A stretch of 61,463 bases of DNA from Candidatus Cardinium hertigii (GTDB lineage: Bacteria > Bacteroidota > Bacteroidia > Cytophagales_A > Amoebophilaceae): the NCBI RefSeq assembly GCF_003788695.1, contig NZ_RARA01000025.1, positions 111,055-172,517 on the forward strand, given 5' to 3'. Positions 16,258 through 26,553 of this stretch are shown piece after piece. The notes below the pieces were generated by a model, which searched no databases, had not been told where the DNA came from, and was given only the letters and a program-made list of their open reading frames with translations. The position numbers and the translations under genes are program-made. Each line of letters opens with the position of its first letter. Positions within the stretch are counted from its first letter, which is position 1.

Positions 16258-17895
16258 ATGACCCATCAGCAGTTTGCGCCTATTGAATCTAAGGCTGAAA
16301 ATTGGCCTATTACTAGGCTCCATAAAAATCAAAAAAGTTTTTTGGAAGAAGTTGTTTATAGAAGTTTTACATCCTTGCGTTTACGTTATCCAATAGATGC
16401 AGATCTTTACCGCATGCTGGCCCAAACTGCTTCTAGAGAACTGGCTAGAATTACATCTGATCCATGGGCCTGTGATCCTAAAGATGATAGTGCATTTTGG
16501 GAAGCCATGGAATGTGCTATTAAAAATAAGATGGGAGCAAATGAGCTCTTAAAAAATGTAATAGAGCGTTATGTAGGGGAGATGCGTAGCCACTTTAGTG
16601 TGAGCCATTACCAGATAATGGCTAAAAGCGTTCACCATATATTTATAAATCTACTTAAACCCAATTGTTTTGGATTTGGTCCTAAAGAAAAACGTTGGAC
16701 ACTTAGGTGTAAAAGATTACAAGAAAAATTTCATATAGCTGGTGAAATAGACATAGTGCGGGCATTAGCTAAAAAAGGAACGATTGTTATAGTGCCTACG
16801 CATACCAGCCATTGGGATTCCGTTATTATAGGATTGGCTATGAAACGGTTAGGCCTGTCTCCTTTGAGTTGGGGAGCTGGATTAAATCTCTTTAATAATA
16901 GGTTTTTTCGCTACCTTTTTAGCCAATTGGGCACCTATAAAATAGATCGACGCAAAAAAAACATTCCCTACCTGTTAACACAGAAATATTATACATGTCT
17001 CACGCTAGAATGGGGTTGTCATACCTTATTTTATCCTAGCGGAACGCGTAGCCGTTCAGGCGCTATAGAATCCGATTTAAAATTAGGATTGCTAGGAACT
17101 CCTTTTGAGGCACAGGAAAATAACTTTCAAAAACAAGGTGCATATGCTAGAAAGCTTTTTATTATTCCTGTAGTACTAAATTACCATTGCGTATTAGAAG
17201 CGCAGCAATTAATTCGTACATTAGCCGACAAGGAAACAGCTATGGATTCGGAATCCAAGCCATGTTGTTGCGTTACGAAGCTTCTATTGGGTAGAAATAT
17301 ATTATGTAAGGGCTCAGAAATATTCATTAACATTGGGACTCCCTTAGATGTAATGGGCAATAGGGTAGACATAGAGGCACGTAGTTACGATGCCCAAGGA
17401 AAAGAGGTAAACTTATACGAGCAGTTTTTAAAGCTTAATACTACGATCAGTAAGAGGCCAGATAGCTATATTAAGCCGCTAAGTCATAAAATTGTTGAAA
17501 TCTATTACCGTATTAACAGTGTACTGAGTAGTCATCTAGTAGCATTTGTAGCTTATGAATTGGCTAAAACAATAGAAGGATTTTCAATGCAGTTAGAAAA
17601 AATAACGCTAAAGCGTGAAGACTTTATGGTTGCGCTTTCTAAGGCTTACAAAGCATTTTATATTCTTTATAAGGAGAAAAAAATAAACTTTACTGCTGTG
17701 CTGCTAAATGGTCAGTTATCTACTATTGCTACAGATGGGCTTGCAAAGTTGGGGATATATCATGCTAAACCACCATTGGTATCTGTAAAAGAGGGAAATC
17801 TTTTAATTCAGGATCTCTGGACTTTATGGTATTACCATAATAGACTTATTGGTTATGAGGTCGAAAAAATATTTAATATTGCGTTCCGGGATTAG
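16258..17895 (+). CDS. Glycerol-3-phosphate/lysophosphatidate-type acyltransferase
   Basis: 545 residues. The PlsC-type acyltransferase core starts at THTSHWDS with the HX4D catalytic pair His182 and Asp187, followed by GTYKIDRRKK (225-234) and FYPSGTRSRSG (258-268), the substrate-binding block. Long N- and C-terminal extensions give a size nearer PlsB-like than PlsC enzymes. It would acylate glycerol-3-phosphate or its lyso product at the membrane to start phospholipid synthesis. Two acyl-CoA synthetases elsewhere in the window could supply acyl-CoA. The exact acceptor cannot be told from sequence, so I give no symbol. Confidence 0.8.
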   Translation: MTHQQFAPIESKAENWPITRLHKNQKSFLEEVVYRSFTSLRLRYPIDADLYRMLAQTASRELARITSDPWACDPKDDSAFWEAMECAIKNKMGANELLKNVIERYVGEMRSHFSVSHYQIMAKSVHHIFINLLKPNCFGFGPKEKRWTLRCKRLQEKFHIAGEIDIVRALAKKGTIVIVPTHTSHWDSVIIGLAMKRLGLSPLSWGAGLNLFNNRFFRYLFSQLGTYKIDRRKKNIPYLLTQKYYTCLTLEWGCHTLFYPSGTRSRSGAIESDLKLGLLGTPFEAQENNFQKQGAYARKLFIIPVVLNYHCVLEAQQLIRTLADKETAMDSESKPCCCVTKLLLGRNILCKGSEIFINIGTPLDVMGNRVDIEARSYDAQGKEVNLYEQFLKLNTTISKRPDSYIKPLSHKIVEIYYRINSVLSSHLVAFVAYELAKTIEGFSMQLEKITLKREDFMVALSKAYKAFYILYKEKKINFTAVLLNGQLSTIATDGLAKLGIYHAKPPLVSVKEGNLLIQDLWTLWYYHNRLIGYEVEKIFNIAFRD

Positions 17896-17989
17896 AAATA
17901 TGTTAAAAAGCTGCTAAGTTAGAAAATACAACGGTTAAAGACATCTCGTTGTTTTGTTTTTTAATTTGGATAGGGCACATCCGAAAAAT

Positions 17990-19111
17990 ATGAAGATGAA
18001 GGTAAAAAAAAGATTAAGGATGGCTTGTGTAGCATGCATGATACTCAATAATTATTCAGCATTTGCTTTGATTAATAATTTAAAAACAAATATTACTATT
18101 GCACAATTACCATCAAGGGGTGTAAAAGTTCAACAGTTATTAACTGAATATAAAGATGGCGCTGATGCGATAGGTCATTCGCAATGCATTGTTACCCTAG
18201 CTATGGGTACGGTTGTCAATGAGGGAGGTATATTAACAGAAGATGGATATATATTAGAAGATACGCAAACGAGTTTACAGGATCAGCATAAGCTAAAAAA
18301 TCAGAATCGTAATATTAACAATGAAAATCCAATGTTTTTTTCAGGCAAGCTTGCAGTTATAGCTTCTGCAGGCTCTGAGAATTGGTATCATTGGTTATTA
18401 CAAGTTTTACCGAGATTAATTATGCTTGATCTCTCTAAAATAGATTATGATCGGATATATATAAATAATCTCAAATATGAATGGCAAAATCGATCTCTTG
18501 ATGCTGTATTGGATTATCTAAAAATACCAAGAGAGAAATTATGCATTATAAATGGGAATGCTATTATCCAAGCTGAAACACTTATTGTACCATGCATTCC
18601 ATTTATTCCCCTTAAGATAAAGGACTATTTACCCAGTTGGATGCAGCACAAACTCCGAGAGATTTTTTTGAATAACTATGTGGTTAACACCAAACACAAT
18701 ACTTTTGAAAAAATATATATATCTAGAAAAAATGCATCTATTCGGCGCATAACCAATGAAGCAACATTAACCCATACATTAAAAACGTTTGGCTTTAAAA
18801 TTTTACATTTGGAAACGTTATCTCCTCAAGAACAGGCTAAGTTTTTTAATAAAGCAAAGATTATAGTAGGGCCGCATGGTTCAGGATTTGCAAACTTGAT
18901 ATTCGCAAATCCTGGGTATAAACTCATAGAAATAGATCATGGTATGGTTGGCGCTGCTCAAAGAAGCTTTTATAAAAAATTTACATCCCTAACAAGGGGG
19001 CATTATATTCCTTTTTATGTTGATAGGACAACGGAAGAACATCTTGAAGATGATATTATCGTTAACATTGAAAAATTTATTTCTTTCCTTAAAGATAATG
19101 GGGCACTTTAG
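17990..19111 (+). CDS. Glycosyltransferase family 61-like protein
   Basis: About 373 residues from ATG 17990 (MKMKVKKRLRMACVACMILN), which begins a basic, hydrophobic signal-like N-terminus. A TTG at 17954 in frame would add 12 residues and is less likely. The DUF563/GT61 features are NWYHWLLQVLPRL, EKIYISRKNASIRRI and VGPHGSGFANLIFANPG, in the order expected. Bacterial GT61 members transfer sugars such as xylose or GlcNAc in surface glycan synthesis. An N-terminal export signal on such an enzyme is unusual, and it may act outside the cytoplasm or as an effector. Copy B of the repeat follows 16 bases after the stop. Confidence 0.75.
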   Translation: MKMKVKKRLRMACVACMILNNYSAFALINNLKTNITIAQLPSRGVKVQQLLTEYKDGADAIGHSQCIVTLAMGTVVNEGGILTEDGYILEDTQTSLQDQHKLKNQNRNINNENPMFFSGKLAVIASAGSENWYHWLLQVLPRLIMLDLSKIDYDRIYINNLKYEWQNRSLDAVLDYLKIPREKLCIINGNAIIQAETLIVPCIPFIPLKIKDYLPSWMQHKLREIFLNNYVVNTKHNTFEKIYISRKNASIRRITNEATLTHTLKTFGFKILHLETLSPQEQAKFFNKAKIIVGPHGSGFANLIFANPGYKLIEIDHGMVGAAQRSFYKKFTSLTRGHYIPFYVDRTTEEHLEDDIIVNIEKFISFLKDNGAL

Positions 19112-19127
19112 ATACTAGGCATAGGTT

Positions 19128-19462
19128 GCATCCGTTCACTTGCGTGGCAGCCATGTTTTATAGATTACAGAAAATTGCTAATAATTAAAGCTACTTTTTT
19201 TGCTTGATCAAAAAAAGTAGCCAAAAAAAATCAAGCGCTGATGAACAAAGCTGTTGAAAAGCTCAGTCTGCAAGCTGAAAATCAGAACTCGCCCAGGCCT
19301 GCAGCCTTGGGCTCAAACAGGCTGATTTTCTCCTGCCTTTCAGACTGAACTTTTCTAGTTACAGCTTTGTTCAAGGCGCATTTTTTATAATCTTATATTA
19401 TTGCGCTATTTTTAGGTACGAACGTAAACAAATACGCATAAGCCATACCACTGAACGGATAC
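19128..19462 (+). mobile_element. GTATCCGTTCA element, copy B
   Basis: 335 bp filling most of the 399-base gap 19112-19510. Termini GCATCCGTTCACTTGCGTGG (19128) and TGAACGGATAC (ends 19462). Inside are the GATCAA hairpin, GAACAAAGCTG/CAGCTTTGTTC outer stem, and a 15-base inner stem (GAAAAGCTCAGTCTG with CAGACTGAACTTTTC at 19341-19355, 14 of 15 pairs). The tip is GCCCAGGCCTGCAGCCTTGGGC. No coding sequence. Confidence 0.8.
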
Positions 19463-19510
19463 TATAGTTTTAAGGCTTGTAAATGTATATCCATATGCAA
19501 TAGTGGTTAG

Positions 19511-21190
19511 CTACTTTACCACTGTTTTGGGAAGCCGTTCATAGAACGAAAAACATCCAGCTTCTTTTATGCAATGGATATCCTTATAATTTTCCAATAG
19601 CACAGCATCATTTTTGTATACAATGAAAAAGCAGGGCTTATCAATAGGCCCTGTTAAAATCCATGCTACATTTTTTTCTTTTATACTTTTTTCGGCGGTC
19701 TTATTTGTATAGAAAAGTGGTGCTGCTGCTTTAAAACCAATAGTAGTAAGGTATACATCCTGCTCTTTGCATTTTTTGCAAAAGTCTACTACCGCTTTTT
19801 GTGTATAACTTTCAATTTTAGGAGCTATTCGGCTTAAAAACAGTGTAAGTGTCAACATATTGATAAATATTGATATGCAAATAAAAGAAGCCATACGATG
19901 CTGGGATAAATAATAAAAGGCTATCCCAACCCCTATTATATACATTATGCCCGGTAGACTATCCCAATGGTTCCATCTTACCGGTATATGCAATGCAGCC
20001 ATGATTTGTGGATTTGTAATAAAAGGAATACATAATTCTTTATGTAACATAATCCAGGGTATAATAGCCAAACAGCTGCCTATTACCATTCCTACTATTA
20101 TAAATAAAAATGCTATCCATCGATTGGTTTTAATATTTTCCTTGCTGGAAATCAGACGGTATAAAAAATCTGCTGCAAAAAAAGTTATAGGGAAATAAGC
20201 CATAGAGCTATAATGTACAATTTTGGTACCAACCCATGTAAAAATAAGCAGGACTATTATCAATACGGCTTGCATATTAGCAGCAAAATAATGTTCTTTC
20301 ATCCATCCTTGTTGTTTACAGAAGGCAATGGTAAAAAGTGAGCTGGGAAAGCATCCGAAAAAAAGTACCAAATAGTGGTAATACCAAGGTTGATTATGCG
20401 TGTCGACGGGTTGATGATAAAGCAACCAGTGGTATTCCCAAAATTTTTGAATAAATTTTTGGATAAAAATGCAATCGTTATACCAAATGACTGGAATAAG
20501 CCAACATGATACGATAAGAGCTGCTACTAAAACAGTTAAAATGAGTTGCTTCAATATGATTATGCGTCCCATAACCCAGGTGGAAGATAAGGCTAAGGCA
20601 GCAAACGGTATTATTGCGCCTATAGGGCCTTTGGCTAGTAGTGCTAAACCTATACATAAGCCAGCACTTGCAGCATAATAAAGCGATGTATGGCTAGTAT
20701 TTTCAGTAGCTGCACGTGATAAAAAGTAGATAGCCAATAGTAAGAAGTAATTTAAAAAAGGATCTATAATGCCTGATTTAAAATAAAAATGGGGTAAAAA
20801 AGCAGTTGCATGTAAGCACATCCACAAGAGGCCAAACCATTTCCCTTTGTATGCTTTACCTATATAATATAACGTTATAATGGTCAACAAGCCGCATACT
20901 ACATTCGGAAAACGGGCTCCTATTTCATTAATGCCCCAAAGATGCATACTGGCAGCTTGTATCCAAAAGAAAAGAGGCGGTTTTTCATAAAGCTGTTCAA
21001 AATTAAAGGTTATTTGCCCATAGTTACGAGTGAGCATCATTTCTCTGGTAATTTCAGCAAAATAGAGTTCATCTAAATCAAAAAGATGTATGCTTCCTAT
21101 GCCTATTGAAAAAATTAATCCAAAGATAATCGCAAGAAAGGCAGCGGCTCTATTTCTGAGGCAATTTGTTAAGCGACCATCTTGCTCCAT
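19511..21190 (-). CDS. GT39/ArnT-like membrane glycosyltransferase
   Basis: 559 residues with about 10-12 membrane segments. The first periplasmic loop carries LDELYFAEITREM (acidic pair typical of GT-C enzymes) and YEKPPLFFWIQAASM, a hallmark of the PMT/ArnT family. These enzymes move a sugar from a polyprenyl-phosphate donor to lipid A or protein on the outer face of the inner membrane. The start overlaps the end of the PAP2 gene by 41 bases, so the two are probably one transcript and translationally coupled. The PAP2 protein could recycle the lipid carrier. The acceptor is unknown. Confidence 0.82.
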   Translation of the reverse strand: MEQDGRLTNCLRNRAAAFLAIIFGLIFSIGIGSIHLFDLDELYFAEITREMMLTRNYGQITFNFEQLYEKPPLFFWIQAASMHLWGINEIGARFPNVVCGLLTIITLYYIGKAYKGKWFGLLWMCLHATAFLPHFYFKSGIIDPFLNYFLLLAIYFLSRAATENTSHTSLYYAASAGLCIGLALLAKGPIGAIIPFAALALSSTWVMGRIIILKQLILTVLVAALIVSCWLIPVIWYNDCIFIQKFIQKFWEYHWLLYHQPVDTHNQPWYYHYLVLFFGCFPSSLFTIAFCKQQGWMKEHYFAANMQAVLIIVLLIFTWVGTKIVHYSSMAYFPITFFAADFLYRLISSKENIKTNRWIAFLFIIVGMVIGSCLAIIPWIMLHKELCIPFITNPQIMAALHIPVRWNHWDSLPGIMYIIGVGIAFYYLSQHRMASFICISIFINMLTLTLFLSRIAPKIESYTQKAVVDFCKKCKEQDVYLTTIGFKAAAPLFYTNKTAEKSIKEKNVAWILTGPIDKPCFFIVYKNDAVLLENYKDIHCIKEAGCFSFYERLPKTVVK

Positions 21191-21872
21191 ATTTTACAAT
21201 AAAAAAGTAAACAGAACGATTGAACCAATGGGGTCCTTTGAAATGCATACATACGAGATAGACTACTATAGTCGATAGGGTACCGATGAGTGCACCTACG
21301 TAGATATCAGTGTAAAAATGTTGGCAAAGATACATTCTTGAGTAGGCGATCATAAGCGCTAGTAGTACCAGCATTAAGCTATAAATTTCTTTTTTGCTTT
21401 TAGACAATAGCTGTATAACAGATACTAGCGTAAAGATGCTGGCTGAATGACCAGAAGGAAAGCTTAAGTGGGTTAATACCTTAACGCCATTTACTAGGTG
21501 CAGGTTTGCATCTAATGGAACGGCTGCTATAGGTCTTACCATATGGGCAAAAACAAGATGTTTTAATAATTGCACCACAAGAGACATACAGACAAAACTA
21601 CTCCCCATAATGAGTATCTTTCTGCAACTGGTACGAAGCACTGCACTAATCAATATAAAACAGCCATAGGTAAGCCCGTCGCCTGCCCAAGTAAGATAGG
21701 GAGCTATATAATCTGCAATAGGATGATGCCACTGATTGGCAAGCATAAAAAAAGAAACTTTATCGAATAAAAGCAAGGGGGAAATGCCGATGATAAATAG
21801 CGTGGTAATAAGATAAAAAAACAGATAATTCTCACGCCAAATCATTATGAAAAAATTTTTTATTCTGTACAA
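21150..21872 (-). CDS. PAP2-family membrane phosphatase
   Basis: 240 residues, about six membrane segments. The three PAP2 motifs are present: LKHLVFAHMVRP, SFPSGHSAS, and SRMYLCQHFYTDIYVG. Family members remove phosphate from lipid pyrophosphates, lipid A or phosphatidate at the membrane. It lies upstream of the GT39 gene, overlapping it, and 55 bases downstream of rho on the same strand. A role in polyprenyl-phosphate or lipid A metabolism fits the pairing. Confidence 0.85.
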   Translation of the reverse strand: MYRIKNFFIMIWRENYLFFYLITTLFIIGISPLLLFDKVSFFMLANQWHHPIADYIAPYLTWAGDGLTYGCFILISAVLRTSCRKILIMGSSFVCMSLVVQLLKHLVFAHMVRPIAAVPLDANLHLVNGVKVLTHLSFPSGHSASIFTLVSVIQLLSKSKKEIYSLMLVLLALMIAYSRMYLCQHFYTDIYVGALIGTLSTIVVYLVCMHFKGPHWFNRSVYFFIVKYGARWSLNKLPQK

Positions 21873-21927
21873 AATGGGTCTGTAACAAAGTGTAGATAAA
21901 GTAATGCTTGCTAATGATTCATTTTTA

Positions 21928-23508
21928 TTAATTGCTCATGGACACTAAGAATTCTTCGTTATTATAGGTCCCTCTCATTTTCTTGAGCAGAAAATCCATA
22001 GCTTCTATAGAACTCATATCCGCCATTATGTTACGGAGTATCCAGATACGTGCCAGTTCGTCTTTAATAATCAATAATTCCTCGCGTCTTGTTCCCGAAG
22101 CAGGCACATCAATAGCTGGATATATACGTTTATTTGCCAGTTTTCTATCTAACTGTAATTCCATATTGCCCGTACCTTTGAATTCTTCAAATATTACTTC
22201 ATCCATTTTAGAACCCGTATCAATAAGTGCCGTAGCTAAGATGGTAAGCGATCCTCCATTCTCTATATTACGTGCGGCACCAAAAAAACGCTGTGGTTTA
22301 TGCAACGCATGGGCATCAATACCTCCAGAAAGTATTTTCCCAGAAGAAGGGCTAATCGTATTGTGTGCCCGAGCCAATCGCGTAATAGAGTCCAATAAAA
22401 TAACGACATCACGACCGCATTCTACCATTCTTTTTGCTTTTTCCAAAACAATATTAGAAACTTTTACATGCCGCTCAGCTTGTTCATCAAATGTAGAAGC
22501 AATCACTTCTGCTTTTACATTTCTAGCCATATCGGTAACCTCTTCTGGACGTTCTCCAATTAAAAGCACGATCAAATAAACTTCCGGATGGTTGGCGGCA
22601 ATGGCATTTGCAATCTCTTTTAAAAGTATGGTTTTACCAGTCTTAGGTTGTGCCACAATCATACCACGTTGTCCTTTGCCAATAGGAGAAAATAAATCCA
22701 TAATACGAGTCGAATATTGATTAGATCCATTGGAAATATTCAATTTTTCATGTGGGAAAAGTGGTGTGAGATGCTCAAAAGGAATACGATTGCGCCCTTC
22801 TTCTGTGGTTACACCATTCATAAAGTTTACCTTTAACAGGGCGAAGTATTTTTCTCCCTCTTTGGGAGGACGTATTTTTCCACAAATGGTATCACCCGTT
22901 TTTAAGTTAAATAATTTGATTTGAGAGGATGAGACATATACATCATCTGGGCTTGCTAAGTAGTGATAGTCAGATGAACGCAAAAATCCATAGCCGTCTT
23001 GCATAATTTCTAATACGCCTTCTCCTTCAATAGTCGTATCAAAATTATTCAGTAACATAGCTTCCTTCTTATGGTTATGCCTGCCCTGATTCCTTTCAGA
23101 CGTTGACTCCTTTGATTCCTTGGTAACAGAAGGTACCGGTGCAGGTCGTTTGGTGTCAATCTTTTTTTCTACCACTTGAACGGGCGCTACAGTGGAAGCC
23201 TCTTTTTCTTTACCCTGTGGGACGGCGTGCAATTCAGTTTGTGTTTCTACCGCTTTAGATCGTACATGACTTCTCCTGGGTGGTGCAAATGGGAGAGGCT
23301 CTTTGGGTTGCGGTGTTAAACCCGTTTCTTTATTATTCTGTTTTTGATCAGCATCATCTGTATCTGTAGGAAATATGGCTTGTTGATCTAATATTTTATA
23401 AATAAGCTCTTCTTTTGAAAGTGTTTTATAGCTTTTAATTTTAAATTTTTCTGCTATGTCTCGTAACTCAGAAATAAGTTTTTGGTTAAGCTCTCTGATA
23501 TTGTACAT
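21928..23508 (-). CDS. rho: Transcription termination factor Rho
   Basis: 526 residues. Rho N-terminal helical domain at 1-45, then a ~100-residue low-complexity, charged linker (about 50-150) typical of Bacteroidota Rho. The RNA-binding cold-shock-like domain ([19 protein letters not shown]) follows at about 160-230. The ATPase core has Walker A QPKTGKT (287-293), Walker [16 protein letters not shown] and [21 protein letters not shown]. It is a hexameric RNA-dependent helicase that ends transcription. First gene of a minus-strand group with the PAP2 and GT39 genes. Confidence 0.96.
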   Translation of the reverse strand: MYNIRELNQKLISELRDIAEKFKIKSYKTLSKEELIYKILDQQAIFPTDTDDADQKQNNKETGLTPQPKEPLPFAPPRRSHVRSKAVETQTELHAVPQGKEKEASTVAPVQVVEKKIDTKRPAPVPSVTKESKESTSERNQGRHNHKKEAMLLNNFDTTIEGEGVLEIMQDGYGFLRSSDYHYLASPDDVYVSSSQIKLFNLKTGDTICGKIRPPKEGEKYFALLKVNFMNGVTTEEGRNRIPFEHLTPLFPHEKLNISNGSNQYSTRIMDLFSPIGKGQRGMIVAQPKTGKTILLKEIANAIAANHPEVYLIVLLIGERPEEVTDMARNVKAEVIASTFDEQAERHVKVSNIVLEKAKRMVECGRDVVILLDSITRLARAHNTISPSSGKILSGGIDAHALHKPQRFFGAARNIENGGSLTILATALIDTGSKMDEVIFEEFKGTGNMELQLDRKLANKRIYPAIDVPASGTRREELLIIKDELARIWILRNIMADMSSIEAMDFLLKKMRGTYNNEEFLVSMSN

Positions 23509-23922
23509 GATTGGGTATGTGTAATTAAATAGGGCTCATAACCTAATAGATCGTTTGATCTTTTGTGCTATGAGCAATAGTTTATTGTATATGAACGCTG
23601 TATGTGAACGCGTGTAAACCAAGAGTATTAATTATAATATACTGCTTTTTTCTGTTCTAATTTCGATTTTGCAATGAGCAATCCAATAAGAATGATCACA
23701 ATTTTTTAATGCATCCAAACAGGATAGAGCAACAGCTATGACAAGGAATGAATATCAATGTAGAACCGTTGAATACGATGCTACGGTAAATCTAATTATG
23801 AGCAAGTATACAACCATAATTTTAAAAAATCAAATTTTTTATCACTTTCAGTAAAAAAATATTAAAATAAACCAAAAGCTCGTAACTTAGAGTGGAGATG
23901 CCAGTATCATACATTCAATAAA
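23509..23922. other. Divergent intergenic region between rho and serS
   Basis: 414 bases, A+T-rich, between the divergent starts of rho and serS. It must contain both promoters. I see no repeat-family member, RNA gene or coding frame. Confidence 0.5.
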
Positions 23923-25200
23923 ATGATTACCTTACACCAGATTAGAACAGATAAAAAAGCAGTTATAGATCGCTTATATAAAAGAGGCTTATTTGCTGCA
24001 CAAGCGTTAATAGAAACCATATCTACATTAGATGTAGAAAAAAGGGGCATACAAACGCAACTGGACCGTTTAACTGCTCGCCTCAATAAGGTTAATAAAA
24101 AAATAGGAACCCAGATTCATAAAGACGGGAAATTAGAAGCGCTTCATGATCACAAAAAGGAAATCAGCACATTAAAAGAAGAAGAAAAGTGCTTACAACA
24201 AAAGCTTAAGGAATATGAAACGTTCCTTTTAGAAAAGCTCTATCAGTTACCAAACGTACCACATGAAAGTGTCCCATTTGGTACTAGTGCTGACGATAAC
24301 CAAGTTATATATCAAACATGTGATGTACCCCATGCCAAGCCAGAGCAGTTGGCTCATTGGGATTTAGTTAAAAAATATGACCTGGTTGATTTTAAACTGG
24401 GCAATAAAATTACGGGCGCTGGCTTTCCGGTATACAAAGGCAAAGGAGCTAAGTTACAACGTGCTTTAATTAATTTTTTTCTAGACCAAGCATCGGAAGC
24501 GGGCTATATAGAAACCCAGCCCCCTATTTTAGTAAATGCATCATCTGCCTATGCAACGGGTCAGTTACCTGATAAGGAAGGACAGATGTATCACATAATG
24601 GCAGACGATTTGTATTTAATTCCTACTGCAGAAGTGGCTATCACCAATATCTATCGTGATTGTATTATAGCAGAAACTGAATTACCCATTAAGCATGCTG
24701 GGTATACGCCTTGTTTTAGGAGAGAAGCAGGTTCTTGGGGAGCGCATGTACGTGGACTCAATAGATTACATCAATTTGATAAGGTAGAACTGGTCCAGAT
24801 TTGTCATCCCCACCATTCCTATGCAAATCTAGAAGCGTTATTGTCCTATGCACAAGGACTAGTAGCACAATTAGGATTACCCTATCGTATTCTTAAGCTT
24901 TGTAGTGGAGATTTAGGTTTTTGTGCTTCTATGACCTATGATATAGAAGTGCGTTCTGTAGTACAAAATAGATGGTTAGAAGTAAGTTCGATTAGTAACT
25001 TTGAAACCTTTCAATCCAATAGATTATCTCTACGATATAAGGATAAAAAAAATAAAAGCTGTCTTTTACATACCGTAAATGGCAGTGCCTTGGCGCTACC
25101 ACGTATCCTAGCGGCACTACTGGAATGGTATCAAACCCCAACGGGCATCCATATTCCCCAAGTTTTACAGCCTTATACAGGATTCGAAAAAATTAATTAA
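23923..25200 (+). CDS. serS: Seryl-tRNA synthetase
   Basis: 425 residues, usual size. N-terminal coiled-coil arm (about 28-100) that clasps tRNA-Ser, then a class II core: motif 2 in PCFRREAGSWGAHVRGLNR, followed by HQFDKVELVQI, and motif 3 in NGSALALPRILAALLEWYQ. It charges tRNA-Ser with serine in the cytoplasm. It opens a plus-strand block with an M16 peptidase and ffh. Confidence 0.96.
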   Translation: MITLHQIRTDKKAVIDRLYKRGLFAAQALIETISTLDVEKRGIQTQLDRLTARLNKVNKKIGTQIHKDGKLEALHDHKKEISTLKEEEKCLQQKLKEYETFLLEKLYQLPNVPHESVPFGTSADDNQVIYQTCDVPHAKPEQLAHWDLVKKYDLVDFKLGNKITGAGFPVYKGKGAKLQRALINFFLDQASEAGYIETQPPILVNASSAYATGQLPDKEGQMYHIMADDLYLIPTAEVAITNIYRDCIIAETELPIKHAGYTPCFRREAGSWGAHVRGLNRLHQFDKVELVQICHPHHSYANLEALLSYAQGLVAQLGLPYRILKLCSGDLGFCASMTYDIEVRSVVQNRWLEVSSISNFETFQSNRLSLRYKDKKNKSCLLHTVNGSALALPRILAALLEWYQTPTGIHIPQVLQPYTGFEKIN

Positions 25201-25284
25201 AGCGCTTGCAAATGTAATCCCCAATAGCATCTCGTTTATATGTGATCCTATACTTTATAATTATAAAATTAATAATAAACGCAA

Positions 25285-26547
25285 ATGATTCATTTCGAAA
25301 AATTTACTTTAACCAATGGCCTACAAGTTATTGTACATGAAGATGCAGCTAGTCATATTGCTGTAGTAAACGTAATATATAATGTAGGTTCTCGAGATGA
25401 GCATGCCTCAAAAACAGGTTTTGCCCATTTATTTGAGCATTTAATGTTTGGAGGTTCCTGTAATATTCCCTCTTACGATACGCCTCTCCAGCAAGTAGGG
25501 GGGTATAATAACGCTTATACGACTACAGATTTTACCAATTATTATTGTGCACTTCCTGCTGTTAATCTAGAAACTTCCTTTTGGCTTGAGTCTGATCGTA
25601 TGCTGGGATTGGCATTTGATGAAAAATCATTTGCAGTACAACAAAAGGTTGTGATAGAAGAATTTAAAGAACATTGTCTTAATAAGCCCTATGGCGATGC
25701 ATGGCACCATTTAACAGATATGGCTTACACTACACATCCCTATCGATGGCCCACTATTGGCAAAATGGTAAGCCATATAGAGAACGCTACTATGGAGGAT
25801 GTAAAGAGCTTTTTTTACCAATTTTATAGATCTAATAATGCTATTTTAGTGGTAGCTGGAAAAGTGAAGCAGCAAGAAGTAGCGCAATTATGTAAAAAGT
25901 GGTTTGAACCTATTCCAGCTGGTGTACCCTACTATAGATCATTGCCTCAAGAGCCAGATCAGTTGATAAATAGGCGAAAAGTAGTTGAGGGTGATGTACC
26001 GTTCAATATGCTTTACAAAGCCTATCATATGCCAGGGCAAGGTATGCCAGGTTATTATCCGGCAGAAGTATTGAGTAATATATTGAGCGAAGGAAAGTCC
26101 GCTTTATTGCACGCCCATCTTGTAGAAGATCAAGAGCTATATACCAGGATAGACAGCTATAGTACGGAATCGTTCGACCCTGGTTTATTGGTAATTAGCG
26201 GCAGTTTAACCAATGGAGTGCAATTTGAAGAAGCTGAAAATGCCTTATTAGAAGTATTACAAAAAATAGCTACTACTACAGCTATTGAATTAGAAAAGGC
26301 TAAAAATCAGATAGAGGCACAGTTAGTATTTGCGCAAATACATTTAATAAATCGTGCGCAAGATTTAGCAATAGCTACTTTATTGGGAGATACCGATTTA
26401 GTAAACAAAAAAATTGCGTATATTCGACAAGTTACACTGGAAGAAGTCAAAGCAATAGCTCAAATGATTTTAAAGGAGCAAAACTGTGTTACGCTTCATT
26501 ACCAGGCAAAAGAGCTAAAACACAAACCAACTGGGTTGCAAATTTAA
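25285..26547 (+). CDS. M16-family zinc metallopeptidase
   Basis: 420 residues. The inverted zinc motif HLFEH (His48, Glu51, His52) is intact, with the downstream Glu in VVIEEFKEH (about 125). The C-terminal half is the second, non-catalytic M16 lobe. Related enzymes cleave peptides or process proteins. No signal peptide is apparent. The stop is 6 bases before the ffh start, suggesting an operon. Bacteroidota often carry M16 genes in pairs, but only one is here. Confidence 0.9.
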   Translation: MIHFEKFTLTNGLQVIVHEDAASHIAVVNVIYNVGSRDEHASKTGFAHLFEHLMFGGSCNIPSYDTPLQQVGGYNNAYTTTDFTNYYCALPAVNLETSFWLESDRMLGLAFDEKSFAVQQKVVIEEFKEHCLNKPYGDAWHHLTDMAYTTHPYRWPTIGKMVSHIENATMEDVKSFFYQFYRSNNAILVVAGKVKQQEVAQLCKKWFEPIPAGVPYYRSLPQEPDQLINRRKVVEGDVPFNMLYKAYHMPGQGMPGYYPAEVLSNILSEGKSALLHAHLVEDQELYTRIDSYSTESFDPGLLVISGSLTNGVQFEEAENALLEVLQKIATTTAIELEKAKNQIEAQLVFAQIHLINRAQDLAIATLLGDTDLVNKKIAYIRQVTLEEVKAIAQMILKEQNCVTLHYQAKELKHKPTGLQI

Positions 26548-26553
26548 TTTCAT

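Noticed and set aside
21983..22579. 198-codon plus-strand frame
   Set aside because: Antisense shadow of rho, whose motifs are complete on the other strand.
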